Shown here: positions 36,354-46,354 of the stretch, one piece after another | Layout of the letters: each line of letters begins with the position of its first letter | Numbering within the stretch: the first letter of the stretch is position 1 | Source: Winogradskyella sp. | GTDB lineage: Bacteria; Bacteroidota; Bacteroidia; Flavobacteriales; Flavobacteriaceae | Assembly: GCF_028282165.1 (NCBI RefSeq) | Contig: NZ_JANQIM010000004.1 | Span: 53,791 to 117,790, forward strand | Direction of reading: 5' to 3' | DNA length: 64,000 bases | Position numbers and translations under genes: made by a program | The notes under the pieces: generated by a model | The model's input: the letters and a program-made list of their open reading frames with translations, nothing else | Told to the model about the DNA's origin: nothing | Database searches by the model: none

Positions 36354-38678
36354 ATGAAACCAATTGATTTTATAAAACTGATATTAAAGCATAAAGTTGT
36401 CTTGACGGTTGTACCATTATTTTTTGGGTTGTTAGCTGTGTTGCTTACCAGCAATCCAAAGCGAGCGTACTATTCAGAAACCATGCTTTACACAGGGATT
36501 GCCTCTGGTTCTTCAATAGAAATGGATAAAAAGTTCAATTATTTGGCGGCCAATAATGCATTTGATAACCTTATCAATACCATTAAATCTAGGGATACAC
36601 AAAAAGAAGTTGCCATACGCTTATTAAGTCAGCACTTGTTGTTAAAAGCTCCGAATCATAAATTTATTTCTGAAGAGGCTTTTGAAGAATTGCAAGATAT
36701 ACTCCCAGAAGAAATCAAAACTTATCTGTTTAATGAGGAAATTTTTGATGAGGACGGGAATGCGGATTTTGAATCTACGGTTACGTATTTAACAGAGTTC
36801 ATGAATCAAGACAATTCAAATTTTGTGTACTCTTTATTGAGTTTTGATCATCCGTATTATTCAATAGAGGCGATATCTAAAGTAAAGGTGGAGCGAATTT
36901 CATCTAGTGATTTGGTGAAGCTAAGTTACGAGACAGATGATCCTGGGATTTGCCAGCAAACACTCAAAATATATACAGATGTTTGTATTAAAAAGTATAA
37001 AGATTTAAAGGAAAATGGCTCTGATGCTGTAGTGAAGTATTTTGAAGCACAGCTAAAACAATCCGAGAATAAATTGAAGACCATAGAGCAGAAGCTACTC
37101 AAATTCAATCAAGACAATAACATTATCAATTACTATGAACAAAGTAAGGCCGTAGCTATTGTAAAAGAAGACATGGATGTGGCATATAACAGAGGATTAG
37201 CTCAATTAGCTGGTTCACAGGCCTCTGCTAAACGGCTAGAGGAAAAATTAGCCATCCAAGAACTTATTCAAGAAAAGAATAATGCTATTGTAGAAAGTAA
37301 AAAACAATTGGGAGCACTTAATTATAAAATAGGAATGTATACCGCTAAGTCTAATGGTGATGAGCGTTCAACCCAAAATTTAGAAAAGCTAAAAAGACAG
37401 GCAAAAGCCCTTCAAAAGGAAATAAAAACCAATGTAGATGAGTTGTACACGTTTCAAAATTCAACAGATGGTGTGCCAATTAAAAAGGTACTGCCAGACT
37501 GGGTAGACAAAGTTGTAGAAGCCGAAGATATCAAAGCCAAACTTTCGGTAATGGATGTACAAAATCAAGCCATTAAAAAGCAATTTGCAACTTATGCACC
37601 AGCTGGTGCAAATTTAAAGCGAATTGAAAGAGAAATTGAAGTAGCAGAGCAAGAATATCTAGAAATTCTTCATGGTCTCAATCTTGCAAAGCTAAAGTTC
37701 CAAGACACACAGTTAAGTAGCAATTTAACGGCGTTAGATCCACCTTATTATCCTTTAAAGCCAATTCCGTCTAAACGAAAGATTATCATCATAGCAATGG
37801 TATTGGTTACAGGAATTGTAATCTTAGCGAGTATTCTGTTTATGGAATTTTTTGATGAAACATTGAAGAATGAGGAAAAAGCTTCAGAAAAATTAGAGCT
37901 ACCATCTCTGGGAATGCTGCCTAAACTTTTTAGAGCTAAGTCCCATATTGATTTAGTTAGAATTCAAGATAGATTAATGGACTTCGTCATGCAGAATCTT
38001 GATAGAACATTTAAAGTCCAAAACGAAACGAAGTCACCTAAAATAATTACGGTGTTTAGTACACGAAGTGAAGAAGGTAAAAGTGTCATTACTTCTAATA
38101 TAGCAAGAAAATTAAAGGCTTCAGGGTACTCGGTTTTGGTATTAAATCATTCGGGCGAAGATAAATCTATGTCTCGTGTTTCTAGATCAGCCTGGTTGTA
38201 TAAGTTCTTTGGGTACCAAGATCCAAGAATAGATCATAATCATCCTTTTCTGTCCCAAACAAAAGATTATTTAGAGGCTTCAGAATACAAGATATATAAT
38301 CTTAATGACGATTGTAAAGCGATTAAGGATTACAGCGAACTTGATTTTGATACTTCTGATAAAAGCCATAAAAACTTAGATTACATACTAATTGAATTAC
38401 CGAGTTTGTTAGCGCTTAATTATCCTTCAGAGTTAATAGCGAGTTCAGACTTAGCATTGATGGTCTGCCGTTCTAACAGGTTATGGTCTAAAGCAGACGA
38501 TAATATCCTAAACAATTTAAAGGCACTTGTGGGCGAAAAATTACAGTTCATTATTAATGGTGTTGAGATAAAAGAAGTTGAAACTGTTCTAGGAGAGTTG
38601 CCAAAAAAACGATCTAAAACAAGAATTAGATTAAAAAATATGTTCCGTTTTCAATTCTATACAAGTAATCATATTTAA
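36354..38678 (+). CDS. Wzc-like polysaccharide co-polymerase with degenerate kinase domain
   Basis: 774 residues. N-terminal Wzz-type chain-length domain with two membrane segments (about 16-33 and 475-495) enclosing a long periplasmic coiled-coil region (210-440). The cytoplasmic C-terminus resembles a bacterial tyrosine kinase: a Walker A-like STRSEEGKSV near residue 570, but the Walker A' strand reads VLVLNHSGED without the usual Asp, and no C-terminal tyrosine cluster is present. It probably regulates chain length and export without active autophosphorylation. Stop is 3 bp before the flippase start. Confidence 0.85.
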   Translation: MKPIDFIKLILKHKVVLTVVPLFFGLLAVLLTSNPKRAYYSETMLYTGIASGSSIEMDKKFNYLAANNAFDNLINTIKSRDTQKEVAIRLLSQHLLLKAPNHKFISEEAFEELQDILPEEIKTYLFNEEIFDEDGNADFESTVTYLTEFMNQDNSNFVYSLLSFDHPYYSIEAISKVKVERISSSDLVKLSYETDDPGICQQTLKIYTDVCIKKYKDLKENGSDAVVKYFEAQLKQSENKLKTIEQKLLKFNQDNNIINYYEQSKAVAIVKEDMDVAYNRGLAQLAGSQASAKRLEEKLAIQELIQEKNNAIVESKKQLGALNYKIGMYTAKSNGDERSTQNLEKLKRQAKALQKEIKTNVDELYTFQNSTDGVPIKKVLPDWVDKVVEAEDIKAKLSVMDVQNQAIKKQFATYAPAGANLKRIEREIEVAEQEYLEILHGLNLAKLKFQDTQLSSNLTALDPPYYPLKPIPSKRKIIIIAMVLVTGIVILASILFMEFFDETLKNEEKASEKLELPSLGMLPKLFRAKSHIDLVRIQDRLMDFVMQNLDRTFKVQNETKSPKIITVFSTRSEEGKSVITSNIARKLKASGYSVLVLNHSGEDKSMSRVSRSAWLYKFFGYQDPRIDHNHPFLSQTKDYLEASEYKIYNLNDDCKAIKDYSELDFDTSDKSHKNLDYILIELPSLLALNYPSELIASSDLALMVCRSNRLWSKADDNILNNLKALVGEKLQFIINGVEIKEVETVLGELPKKRSKTRIRLKNMFRFQFYTSNHI

Positions 38679-38680
38679 AC

Positions 38681-40057
38681 ATGAAGCAGCTACTCAACAA
38701 AATAATTAGAGAAGATAATTTCTTGTCCTTATCAGGAAACCTCATTATAGCATTATTGGGATTTGGTGGTTTTGCATTATTGGCAAGGAGTTTAGAGACA
38801 GATGCGTTTGCACAATGGGTATTGTTTATCTCTGGTGGTTCGCTTGTAGAAATGCTTCGCTATGGCATTACCAATAACGGATTGGTTCGATTTCTTTCTG
38901 GGGCTACAGAAACGAATAGAGACCAATTGATAGGTGCAAATGTACTTATTAGTCTCCTGGCGACGTTAATTATAGCCTTATTGTTAATAAGCATTAAGCT
39001 ATTTTTTGGAGAGGCCATTAATGCGTCATCATATGTACTCTTTTTTAGTTGGTACCCAGTTTTGGCATTTGTAAATCTTCCGTTTAACAATGCGCTTGTA
39101 GTACAACAAGCAAAGATGCGATATGATAAAATTTTAATCATTAAAGCTTTAAATAGTGGATTGTTCTTTAGCTTTTTGGTAGTTAATACTTTTGTTTTAA
39201 AGTGTTCCGTTTTAGAGATTACCATAGTATTTTTGGTCATAAACACAATCACTTCTTTGGTTTGTATCAGTAAATCTTGGGATGGTTTAAAGCTCATTAG
39301 AAAGGCAACTAAAACAACGCTAAAAACCTTACTCAATTTTGGGAAGTACAGCACGTTTACACTCATTGGTACAAACTTGTTACGTAATGCAGATATTTTA
39401 ATTATAAGTATCAGTCCTTTCGGTAGTACCGCTGTGGCCTTATTTAGTATCCCGTTAAAACTCACTGAGATTCAGCAAATTCCTTTACGAAGTTTTACGG
39501 CAACAGCTTTTCCAAAAATGTCTAAAGCAAGCTTAGAGGGAAAAACAGATAGTGTAAAAGAGCTATTTAATATATATTCTGGCGCATTGACTTACTTGTT
39601 TTTTGCGGTGTCTATAGTGACTTTTGTTTTTGCTGAAGCATTTGTAATTCTTATTTCTGGATATCAATACCTGAATACGACAACTACCGGAATAAACATT
39701 GTAACTATTGTTAGGATATTATCGGTTTATGGGGTGTTGCTACCTATAGATCGTATGACAGGAATTGGCTTGGATAGTATCAATAGACCTAACATCAATG
39801 CACTAAAAGTATCCATAATGTTAGGTGCCAATATTATAGGTGATTTAATAGCGATATATATGCTCAAATCTATCGAAATGGTTGCTGTCTCTACACTTGT
39901 CTTTACAACAGTTGGTATAGCGGTAGGCGCATATTTCCTCAATAAAACGTGTCGTGTTTCTCTGTTTGAAATTTTTAGGAGTGGTTATACATTCTACAAA
40001 AAACTCTGGCTTCAGTCGAGGCACTACACTAAAGGTTTTCAATTTTTAAATAGATAA
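38681..40057 (+). CDS. Polysaccharide flippase (Wzx/MATE-like)
   Basis: 458 residues with about 12 to 14 predicted membrane segments, starting GNLIIALLGFGGFALLARSL. This fits the polysaccharide-transporter (Wzx) superfamily, which moves undecaprenyl-linked oligosaccharide across the inner membrane. Downstream of the co-polymerase by 3 bp and followed by a terminator, so it ends the operon from promoter D. Confidence 0.88.
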   Translation: MKQLLNKIIREDNFLSLSGNLIIALLGFGGFALLARSLETDAFAQWVLFISGGSLVEMLRYGITNNGLVRFLSGATETNRDQLIGANVLISLLATLIIALLLISIKLFFGEAINASSYVLFFSWYPVLAFVNLPFNNALVVQQAKMRYDKILIIKALNSGLFFSFLVVNTFVLKCSVLEITIVFLVINTITSLVCISKSWDGLKLIRKATKTTLKTLLNFGKYSTFTLIGTNLLRNADILIISISPFGSTAVALFSIPLKLTEIQQIPLRSFTATAFPKMSKASLEGKTDSVKELFNIYSGALTYLFFAVSIVTFVFAEAFVILISGYQYLNTTTTGINIVTIVRILSVYGVLLPIDRMTGIGLDSINRPNINALKVSIMLGANIIGDLIAIYMLKSIEMVAVSTLVFTTVGIAVGAYFLNKTCRVSLFEIFRSGYTFYKKLWLQSRHYTKGFQFLNR

Positions 40058-40080
40058 GGTTAATAGAGTTTAATGTAAAG

Positions 40081-40111
40081 GCTGCAGTTTTATAATTGCA
40101 GCTTTTTTTTT
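40081..40111 (+). terminator. Intrinsic terminator after the flippase
   Basis: Stem GCTGCAGTT / AATTGCAGC (one G-T wobble) followed by nine or more T. Confidence 0.85.
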
Positions 40112-40159
40112 ATATAAGATAGCAAGGAGATTGTGAAGGTAGAACTGCAGAATTCCTTT

Positions 40160-40244
40160 ATCAATATTAGTCATCTATTCGTCTACACTTAACGTTCATC
40201 TATCGAAATCTAACCTACATCTCTCCGTATAGGCTCTATGTTTG
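40160..40244 (+). promoter_or_regulatory. Promoter E: 21-bp-phased boxes plus -7 box, polymerase operon
   Basis: Boxes ATCAATAT (40160), GTCTACAC (40181) and ATCGAAAT (40202), then TATGTTTG (40237-40244). Middle box 56 bp from the -7 box; ATG 40288 follows after 43 bp. The core AACGTTCAT (40191-40199) also fits the LytTR half-site pattern. Confidence 0.85.
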
Positions 40245-40287
40245 TAATGTAAAATAAACCAGTTAGTTAAGTTTTTCAAAACAAACA

Positions 40288-41760
40288 ATGAACACATTTA
40301 AAAACCATATTAACCCTTTTGAAAATAACTCAGGCTCTATGCGAGTTACCAATCTCAATAGTGCTATTATACTTATTGCACTATTGAGTGTTTTTGGGCT
40401 TGTTATCATTAAAGCCGAAGTTATGGGTTTTGCCCTTTGTATGGGTTTGTTCCTTGTTACTGCTCTGGTTTATACCATATTCAAAACCCCAAAAATAGGG
40501 ATTTATATACTCATCGTTTTGGGCTTTTTTGCTATTGGTGCATCACGATATGTACAAGCGCCATGGGGATTAACTATAGATGCCCTTCTTGTATTAATAT
40601 ATATAGCATTGTTCTTTAAAGGATTTGCCGTAAAACTGCCATGGTTTAAGATAAAGTCGAGCTTAACCCTAGTGGTTAGTATATGGATGGCTTATGTGTT
40701 TTTACAGTTAGGAAATCCAGAAGTGTTAAGCAGAGAAGCTTGGTTTTATGCCATGCGTGGTGTTGGATTGTACCAGTTTTTAGCTATTCCATTATTGTTT
40801 ATGATTTTTAACAAGCGAAAAGACTTAAATAACTTTTTTGTCATTTGGGGAATTCTTTCGGTCATAGGTACATTAAAGGGATTGCAACAATTTCAATTTG
40901 GAGTTGATCCTTTTGAGCAGCGTTGGTTAGATATGGGTGGTGCCGAAACTCATGTACTTTTCGGAAAACTAAGAGTGTTCTCTTTTTATTCTGATGCAGG
41001 ACAATATGGAGCTTCCCAAGCCCATGCAGGTGTTGTATTTGGTATTTTGGCCCTATTCAAAAAATCGAGTTTTAAGCTAAGGGTATTTTTTGCTAGTGTA
41101 GCATTAGCGGGGTTTTTGGGTATGATTATCTCAGGAACCAGAGGTGCTATTGCTGTTCCAGCCATAGGAGGTTTTATGTTTTTGATTCTTCGTAAGAATA
41201 TTAAAGTTCTTATTCTAGGTGCCATTTTAGGTATTGGTGTGTATGTGTTTTTTGCACACACCACCATAGGACAAGGCAATGCAGAAATACGAAGAATGCG
41301 TACAGCATTCGATCCTAATGAAGCTTCATTACAAGTACGTTTGGCCAACCAAAAAAAGTTAAAGGGTTACTTAGCTTCAAGACCTTTTGGTGGTGGAGTA
41401 GGAGCCACAGGAAACTGGGGACAGCGCTTTACGCCACACAGTTTTTTAGCAAACACAGCAACAGATAGTTGGTATGTAATGATATGGGCAGATACAGGCG
41501 TGGTAGGATTGGTTTATTACTTGTTTATGCTATTTTTCATTCTTGTTTCTGGAGCCCGAAATGTCATGTTTAAGCTAAAAGATCACAATCTAAAAATACA
41601 GATAACAGCAATTACCTGTGGTATGGCAGGCATTATGATGGCATCCTATGGTAATGGCGTTTTTGGACAAATGCCCACGGGAATGCTTATGTATGTCACT
41701 ATGGTGTTCATGTTCATTTCACCACAATTAGATAAAAATAAAATATTAAAAAACAGATAA
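40288..41760 (+). CDS. O-antigen ligase/polymerase (Wzy-like) membrane protein
   Basis: 490 residues with about 11 membrane segments. The Wzy/WaaL family is recognised from its large periplasmic loop (about 310-400) containing RLANQKKLKGYLASRPFGGG and the TPHSFLANTATDSWY segment with the conserved His and Asp-Ser-Trp residues. It probably polymerises repeat units in the periplasm; a ligase role cannot be excluded. First gene of the operon from promoter E. Confidence 0.88.
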   Translation: MNTFKNHINPFENNSGSMRVTNLNSAIILIALLSVFGLVIIKAEVMGFALCMGLFLVTALVYTIFKTPKIGIYILIVLGFFAIGASRYVQAPWGLTIDALLVLIYIALFFKGFAVKLPWFKIKSSLTLVVSIWMAYVFLQLGNPEVLSREAWFYAMRGVGLYQFLAIPLLFMIFNKRKDLNNFFVIWGILSVIGTLKGLQQFQFGVDPFEQRWLDMGGAETHVLFGKLRVFSFYSDAGQYGASQAHAGVVFGILALFKKSSFKLRVFFASVALAGFLGMIISGTRGAIAVPAIGGFMFLILRKNIKVLILGAILGIGVYVFFAHTTIGQGNAEIRRMRTAFDPNEASLQVRLANQKKLKGYLASRPFGGGVGATGNWGQRFTPHSFLANTATDSWYVMIWADTGVVGLVYYLFMLFFILVSGARNVMFKLKDHNLKIQITAITCGMAGIMMASYGNGVFGQMPTGMLMYVTMVFMFISPQLDKNKILKNR

Positions 41761-41770
41761 AAATTTAGTC

Positions 41771-42736
41771 ATGAATTATAGAAGTATTAGCGATTTAAAT
41801 GAAACGATTTTAAGAAGGCTTCAGGTCATACCTAGAGATATAGATTTAATAGTCGGTATACCAAGAAGCGGCATGTTACCTGCAAATTTATTGGCATTGT
41901 ATCTCAATTTACCTTACACAGATATCCACTCCTTTATTAACGGATTTGTGTATAAGGCTGGTGCTAGAAGACAGTTCTTTGAGGCTTCGGAGTATAAAAA
42001 GATCTTAGTTGTAGACGATAGTATTGCTTCTGGTTCTGCATTGGCCGAGTGTAAGGAAAGCTTAGCACATTTAGCATCTCAATTTGAGTTTAAATACTGT
42101 GTGGTGTATGCCACTCCAGAAAAAGAAAAGACAGTTGATTTTGCTTTAGAAACTGTAGCGACTCCACGTTACTTTCAGTGGAATATCTTTAACCATTCTA
42201 CATTAGACAAAGCCTGTTTTGATATTGACGGTGTACTTTGTGTAGATCCAACCAAAGCGCAAAATGATGATGGTACAAACTATGTTTCTTTCTTATTAAA
42301 TGCAGCACCTTTATATATCCCTGGAAGTAAAATAGGAACACTGGTAACATCGCGATTAGAGAAGTACAGAACCGAAACTGAAACTTGGTTGAAAAATCAT
42401 GGAATCAAGTACGATAAATTGGTGATGCTAGACTTACCAGATATGAAGGCAAGACAGAAAGCGAATTGTCATGGTAGCCATAAAGCCAATGAGTATAAAA
42501 ACAGTAAATACAATTTGTTTGTAGAGAGCGATTTAGGTCAGGCTATCGAGATTAACAAGCTTACAAAGAAGCCCGTGTTTTGTACAGAAAACTTTAAAAT
42601 GATATATGAGTCTGAATCTTTCACATATAACATTAAAAGTGGAAAATATCTGCCTTTTATAAGAGAAGCTGCCCTGAAACTAAGAACTGTAGTTAACAAG
42701 TTTAAAAATAGAGAACTAGCAGTTAGATCAAATTAA
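41771..42736 (+). CDS. Phosphoribosyltransferase-HAD fusion protein
   Basis: 321 residues. The N-terminal half is a type I phosphoribosyltransferase: GIPRSGMLPANL and the PRPP-binding loop VVDDSIASGSA (80-90). The C-terminal half is HAD-like: FDIDGVLC with Asp151 and Asp153, then VTSRLEKYR and a Lys/His-rich loop. The reaction is unknown. It sits inside the exopolysaccharide operon, 10 bp after the polymerase, so a role in making an activated sugar or a glycerol/ribose-phosphate substituent is plausible. Similar fusions occur in capsule clusters, where function is generally unassigned. Confidence 0.8.
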   Translation: MNYRSISDLNETILRRLQVIPRDIDLIVGIPRSGMLPANLLALYLNLPYTDIHSFINGFVYKAGARRQFFEASEYKKILVVDDSIASGSALAECKESLAHLASQFEFKYCVVYATPEKEKTVDFALETVATPRYFQWNIFNHSTLDKACFDIDGVLCVDPTKAQNDDGTNYVSFLLNAAPLYIPGSKIGTLVTSRLEKYRTETETWLKNHGIKYDKLVMLDLPDMKARQKANCHGSHKANEYKNSKYNLFVESDLGQAIEINKLTKKPVFCTENFKMIYESESFTYNIKSGKYLPFIREAALKLRTVVNKFKNRELAVRSN

Positions 42737-42760
42737 TCATTCACTCAAAAGATTACAAAA

Positions 42761-43975
42761 ATGGAAACCCTAAGTCTAATATTTCAATACGCGGTACAAG
42801 GAATAGAGCTAGCATTTGTTACTTACTTTACCCTATCGTGTTTATATGTTTTGGTATTTGCTATTGCAGGACATACCTATAAAAAACGTAAACAAAATAC
42901 TAATAATGAACTTAGCAAAATAGCAGTATTTATTCCTGCTTACAAGGAAGATGCAGTTATTGTAGATGTCGCAAAAAATGCATTGTTACAACAGTATCCT
43001 CCAAGCTTTTTTGATGTTATTGTTATTGCAGATTCATTACAAGTTATAACCTTAGATGAACTTCGAAAGTTACCTATAAAAGTGGTTGAAGTCAGTTTCG
43101 AAAATAGTACGAAGGCTAAGGCCTTAAATGCCGCAATGTTAGATGCAGATAAAGCTTACGATTATGCTATAGTGCTCGATGCTGATAACATCATGGAACC
43201 TCATTTTTTAGCCAAAATGAACACCGCTTTTAAAAATGGTTATCGTGTTGTACAAGCACACAGAAAAGCTAAAAATCTAAATACACCTTTTGCCATTTTA
43301 GATGCAGCTAGTGAAGAAATAAACAATCATGTATACAGGAGAGGGCACAGTGCCTTTGGATTGTCTTCTGGATTAATTGGTTCGGGTATGGGCTTTGAAT
43401 ACCAATTGTTTAAGTCAATCATGAAAAAGATCACAGCCGTTGGTGGATTTGATAAAGAGTTGGAATTTGAATTGGCTAAAAAGAATATCACTATAGAATA
43501 CCTTCAATATACGGTGGTTTTAGACGAAAAAGTTCAAAAATCATCAGGCTTTTCAAAACAGAGAAGACGTTGGTTAGCAACCCAATTTGTGTACTTAAAA
43601 AAGTATTACAAAACCGGATTTAGGGAATTATTTTCAAATGGAAATATAAACTTCTTCGATAAGGTGTTTCAGATGATAGTACCACCAAGAATTTTACTGT
43701 TAGGAATTACAGCGATAACAACACTAGTGTATGGGCTATTAGACTTCGGATTCAATATCGAAACATACGTATCTAGCCATTTATGGTTAGTAAATCTTAC
43801 ACTTTTGGTTGTCGCTTTTGTATTGGCATTGCCTAGATCGTTTTACAATATGGCAACTCTAAAAGCAATGGTTTCGATCCCATCAGCTTTCTTAAGAATG
43901 TTCTACCTGCTTTTCAACTTAAAGGGTGCCAACACTAAGTTTATTCATACATCACATGGTGTCGTTAAAAGTTAA
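42761..43975 (+). CDS. Family 2 glycosyltransferase, membrane-bound
   Basis: 404 residues. N-terminal membrane segment (14-36), GT-A domain with VFIPAYKEDAVI, DXD motif in LDADNIME, and QRRRW acceptor motif in SKQRRRWLATQF, followed by two or three C-terminal membrane segments (about 305-345, 360-390). This is the BcsA/NodC-like layout of processive or lipid-linked sugar transferases. Acceptor and sugar unknown. Confidence 0.9.
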   Translation: METLSLIFQYAVQGIELAFVTYFTLSCLYVLVFAIAGHTYKKRKQNTNNELSKIAVFIPAYKEDAVIVDVAKNALLQQYPPSFFDVIVIADSLQVITLDELRKLPIKVVEVSFENSTKAKALNAAMLDADKAYDYAIVLDADNIMEPHFLAKMNTAFKNGYRVVQAHRKAKNLNTPFAILDAASEEINNHVYRRGHSAFGLSSGLIGSGMGFEYQLFKSIMKKITAVGGFDKELEFELAKKNITIEYLQYTVVLDEKVQKSSGFSKQRRRWLATQFVYLKKYYKTGFRELFSNGNINFFDKVFQMIVPPRILLLGITAITTLVYGLLDFGFNIETYVSSHLWLVNLTLLVVAFVLALPRSFYNMATLKAMVSIPSAFLRMFYLLFNLKGANTKFIHTSHGVVKS

Positions 43976-43979
43976 GAAG

Positions 43980-45134
43980 ATGAGAATTGGTATAGAAGCA
44001 CAACGTTTATTTCGTCCGCACAAACATGGTATGGACAGAGTTGCTCTTGAGTTAATTAAAAACTTGCAAGTCTTAGACAAAGAGAATGAGTATTTCATTT
44101 TTGTTAAACCCGATGCAGATAACAAAGTAATCTCTAATACAGAGAATTTTCATATCGTTGAGGTTGACGGTGGTCCATATCCAATATGGGAACAATTCAA
44201 ACTACCAAAACTAGCTAAGGCCTATAATTGCGATGTGTTACACTGCACAAGTAATACGGCACCTTTAACGCTACAAATGCCATTAGTGACTACGCTTCAC
44301 GATGTTATTTTTAAAGAAGGGAATGTGCTAAAACAGCTGGTAAGTAGTGCATCCTGGTATCAAAAAATAGGAAACCTTTACAGAAGGTTAATCGTTAACA
44401 GTATAGTTAAGAAGAGCGATCAACTTATCACGGTTTCCAACTTTGAAAAACAAAACATTTCAAATATCTACCAATTAGATCACACCAAAATACAAACTGT
44501 ACATAATGGTGTAAACGAGAATTTTAAAGCTGTAATTGACAATAATGTAAAAGCTGAGGTAAAGCAAAAATATAACCTACCAGAACACTTTTTATTGCAT
44601 ATTGGAAATACAGATCCTCGAAAAAACACAGCACGAGTTTTAAAAGCTTTTTATAGATATATCAGTGAATTTTCAGAAGACCTAAAGTTGGTTCTTGTCG
44701 GGTTTAATGAAGCTAAACTAAATGCGATTTTAAAGGCCATTAGTTTAGAAGAAGCGTTAAGCGGTAAAATAATATTGACTGGATATGTCGCAGATAAAGA
44801 TTTACCTGTACTGTTTAGTTTGTCGGAGTTGTTCTTATTTCCATCGTTACGAGAAGGCTTCGGGATTCCAATTATAGAAGCTATGGCTTGTGGTGTTCCT
44901 GTAATTACCTCAAACACATCTTCGATGCCAGAAGTTGCTGGTGATGCTGCATGTTTGGTAGATCCAAAAAACACAGAAAGTATCTATAAAGCCATAGTAA
45001 AAGTACGTTCAAATGAAGCTTATAAAAATCAACTTATAGAAAAAGGGTTTGAACAATATACCAATTTTTCTTGGGAAAAAGCGGCAAAGAAAGTATTAGG
45101 CGTTTACAAACAATTTAATAACAAAAACATCTAG
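43980..45134 (+). CDS. Glycosyltransferase family 4 (GT1 fold) protein
   Basis: The frame opens at 43926, but ATG 43980 is preferred: it begins the conserved MRIGIEAQRLF and lies 4 bp after the previous stop. The 384-residue protein shows TLHDVIF, the linker NGVNENF, nucleotide-binding ILTGYVADKDLP and the E-x7-E motif in FPSLREGFGIPIIEAMACG. Retaining GT-B enzyme adding a sugar to the growing repeat unit on the cytoplasmic side. Confidence 0.92.
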   Translation: MRIGIEAQRLFRPHKHGMDRVALELIKNLQVLDKENEYFIFVKPDADNKVISNTENFHIVEVDGGPYPIWEQFKLPKLAKAYNCDVLHCTSNTAPLTLQMPLVTTLHDVIFKEGNVLKQLVSSASWYQKIGNLYRRLIVNSIVKKSDQLITVSNFEKQNISNIYQLDHTKIQTVHNGVNENFKAVIDNNVKAEVKQKYNLPEHFLLHIGNTDPRKNTARVLKAFYRYISEFSEDLKLVLVGFNEAKLNAILKAISLEEALSGKIILTGYVADKDLPVLFSLSELFLFPSLREGFGIPIIEAMACGVPVITSNTSSMPEVAGDAACLVDPKNTESIYKAIVKVRSNEAYKNQLIEKGFEQYTNFSWEKAAKKVLGVYKQFNNKNI

Positions 45135-45139
45135 AAACC

Positions 45140-46354
45140 ATGATAAAAGGAAAAGACATAATTATCGTAGGAATTCAACCATGGGATATTGAAATAGGGA
45201 GCAATTGCAAAAATATTGCTTTGGAGTTTGCTAAAGATAACCGTGTACTTTACGTAAATCCACCTATGGATAGAATTACCAGATATAAGCAAAAGCATAA
45301 AGAAGGTGTTCAAAAGCGTATTAAGATTTCAAAAGAGCAGCTTTCAGATATTGAAAAGATAGACGCTAATCTGTGGAATTTATATCCAAAAACACTTGTA
45401 GAGTCTATCAATTGGATCAATTCACATGAGCTATATAAACTTTTCAATAAGCGTAATGCGAAGCTGTTTGCAAATAACATCAAAGATGCAGTCAACCGAT
45501 TAGGCTTTAAGGATGTCTTGTTATTTAATGATAGCTCCATGTTTTTAGGGCTTCATTTAAAAGAGTTGTTACAACCAGAACTATACATGTACTATGTTAG
45601 AGACAATCTGGTTAAAGTCCCTTATTGGAAAAAACATGGTGAGCGCATAGAACCAGATGTGATTGAGAATGCTGACGTCGTCGTTAACAATTCGGAATAT
45701 TATGTAGACTATACTTCTAAATACAACCGAAACAGTGTTATGGTTGGTCAGGGTTGCGATGTTAGCATGTTTAATGATAGTGATAACAGCATTGCTATCC
45801 CTAAAGAATTCAATGCTATTCATGGTCCAGTGATTGGTTATGTAGGATCGCTTACCACATTACGATTGGATATAGAACTATTAGAGTTTATCGCTTCCCA
45901 AAGACCAGATTGGAACATTGTTTTAGTGGGTCCAGAAGATATAGCTTTTAGGCAATCTAGTTTACATCAATTGCAAAATGTACACTTTTTTGGTAACAAA
46001 CCAGCAGACCAATTAGCATCTTATATTAAAGGATTTGATGTGGCTATAAATCCTCAAGTAGTCAATGAAATCACCATAGGAAATTATCCAAGAAAAATAG
46101 ATGAATACTTAGCCATGGGAAAACCTGTTGTGGCTACCGAAACAAAAGCCATGCAAATGTTTAAGGACTTTGTGTATTTAGGACAAACCAAAGGAGATTA
46201 TGTAAGACTTATTGATAAAGCTTTAACGGAGCATTCTATAACTAAAGCAAAAGCACAAATAGATTTTGCCAATACACATACTTGGAAAAATAGTGTTAAG
46301 GCTATTTACACGGCAATGGAATCAACTTTAAAACAAAAGCAAAAATGGAATTAG
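45140..46354 (+). CDS. Glycosyltransferase, GT-B fold
   Basis: 404 residues, no membrane segment. N-terminal IIIVGIQPWDIEIGSNCKNIA and C-terminal GYVGSLTTLRLDIELLEF, IVLVGPED and INPQVVNEITIGNYPRKIDEYLAMGKPVVATE identify a GT4-like enzyme of the GumH/TuaC-related group that acts in polysaccharide repeat assembly. Overlaps the next gene by 10 bp. Confidence 0.88.
   Translation: MIKGKDIIIVGIQPWDIEIGSNCKNIALEFAKDNRVLYVNPPMDRITRYKQKHKEGVQKRIKISKEQLSDIEKIDANLWNLYPKTLVESINWINSHELYKLFNKRNAKLFANNIKDAVNRLGFKDVLLFNDSSMFLGLHLKELLQPELYMYYVRDNLVKVPYWKKHGERIEPDVIENADVVVNNSEYYVDYTSKYNRNSVMVGQGCDVSMFNDSDNSIAIPKEFNAIHGPVIGYVGSLTTLRLDIELLEFIASQRPDWNIVLVGPEDIAFRQSSLHQLQNVHFFGNKPADQLASYIKGFDVAINPQVVNEITIGNYPRKIDEYLAMGKPVVATETKAMQMFKDFVYLGQTKGDYVRLIDKALTEHSITKAKAQIDFANTHTWKNSVKAIYTAMESTLKQKQKWN

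Noticed and set aside
38860..39465. 201-codon ORF antisense to the flippase gene
   Set aside because: Shadow frame of a well-supported membrane protein gene; no start signal or family match.
27145..40244. Phased boxes interpreted as a CRISPR array or repeat insertion
   Set aside because: Each site has only three short degenerate boxes placed at a fixed distance from a promoter; there are no spacers or cas genes.
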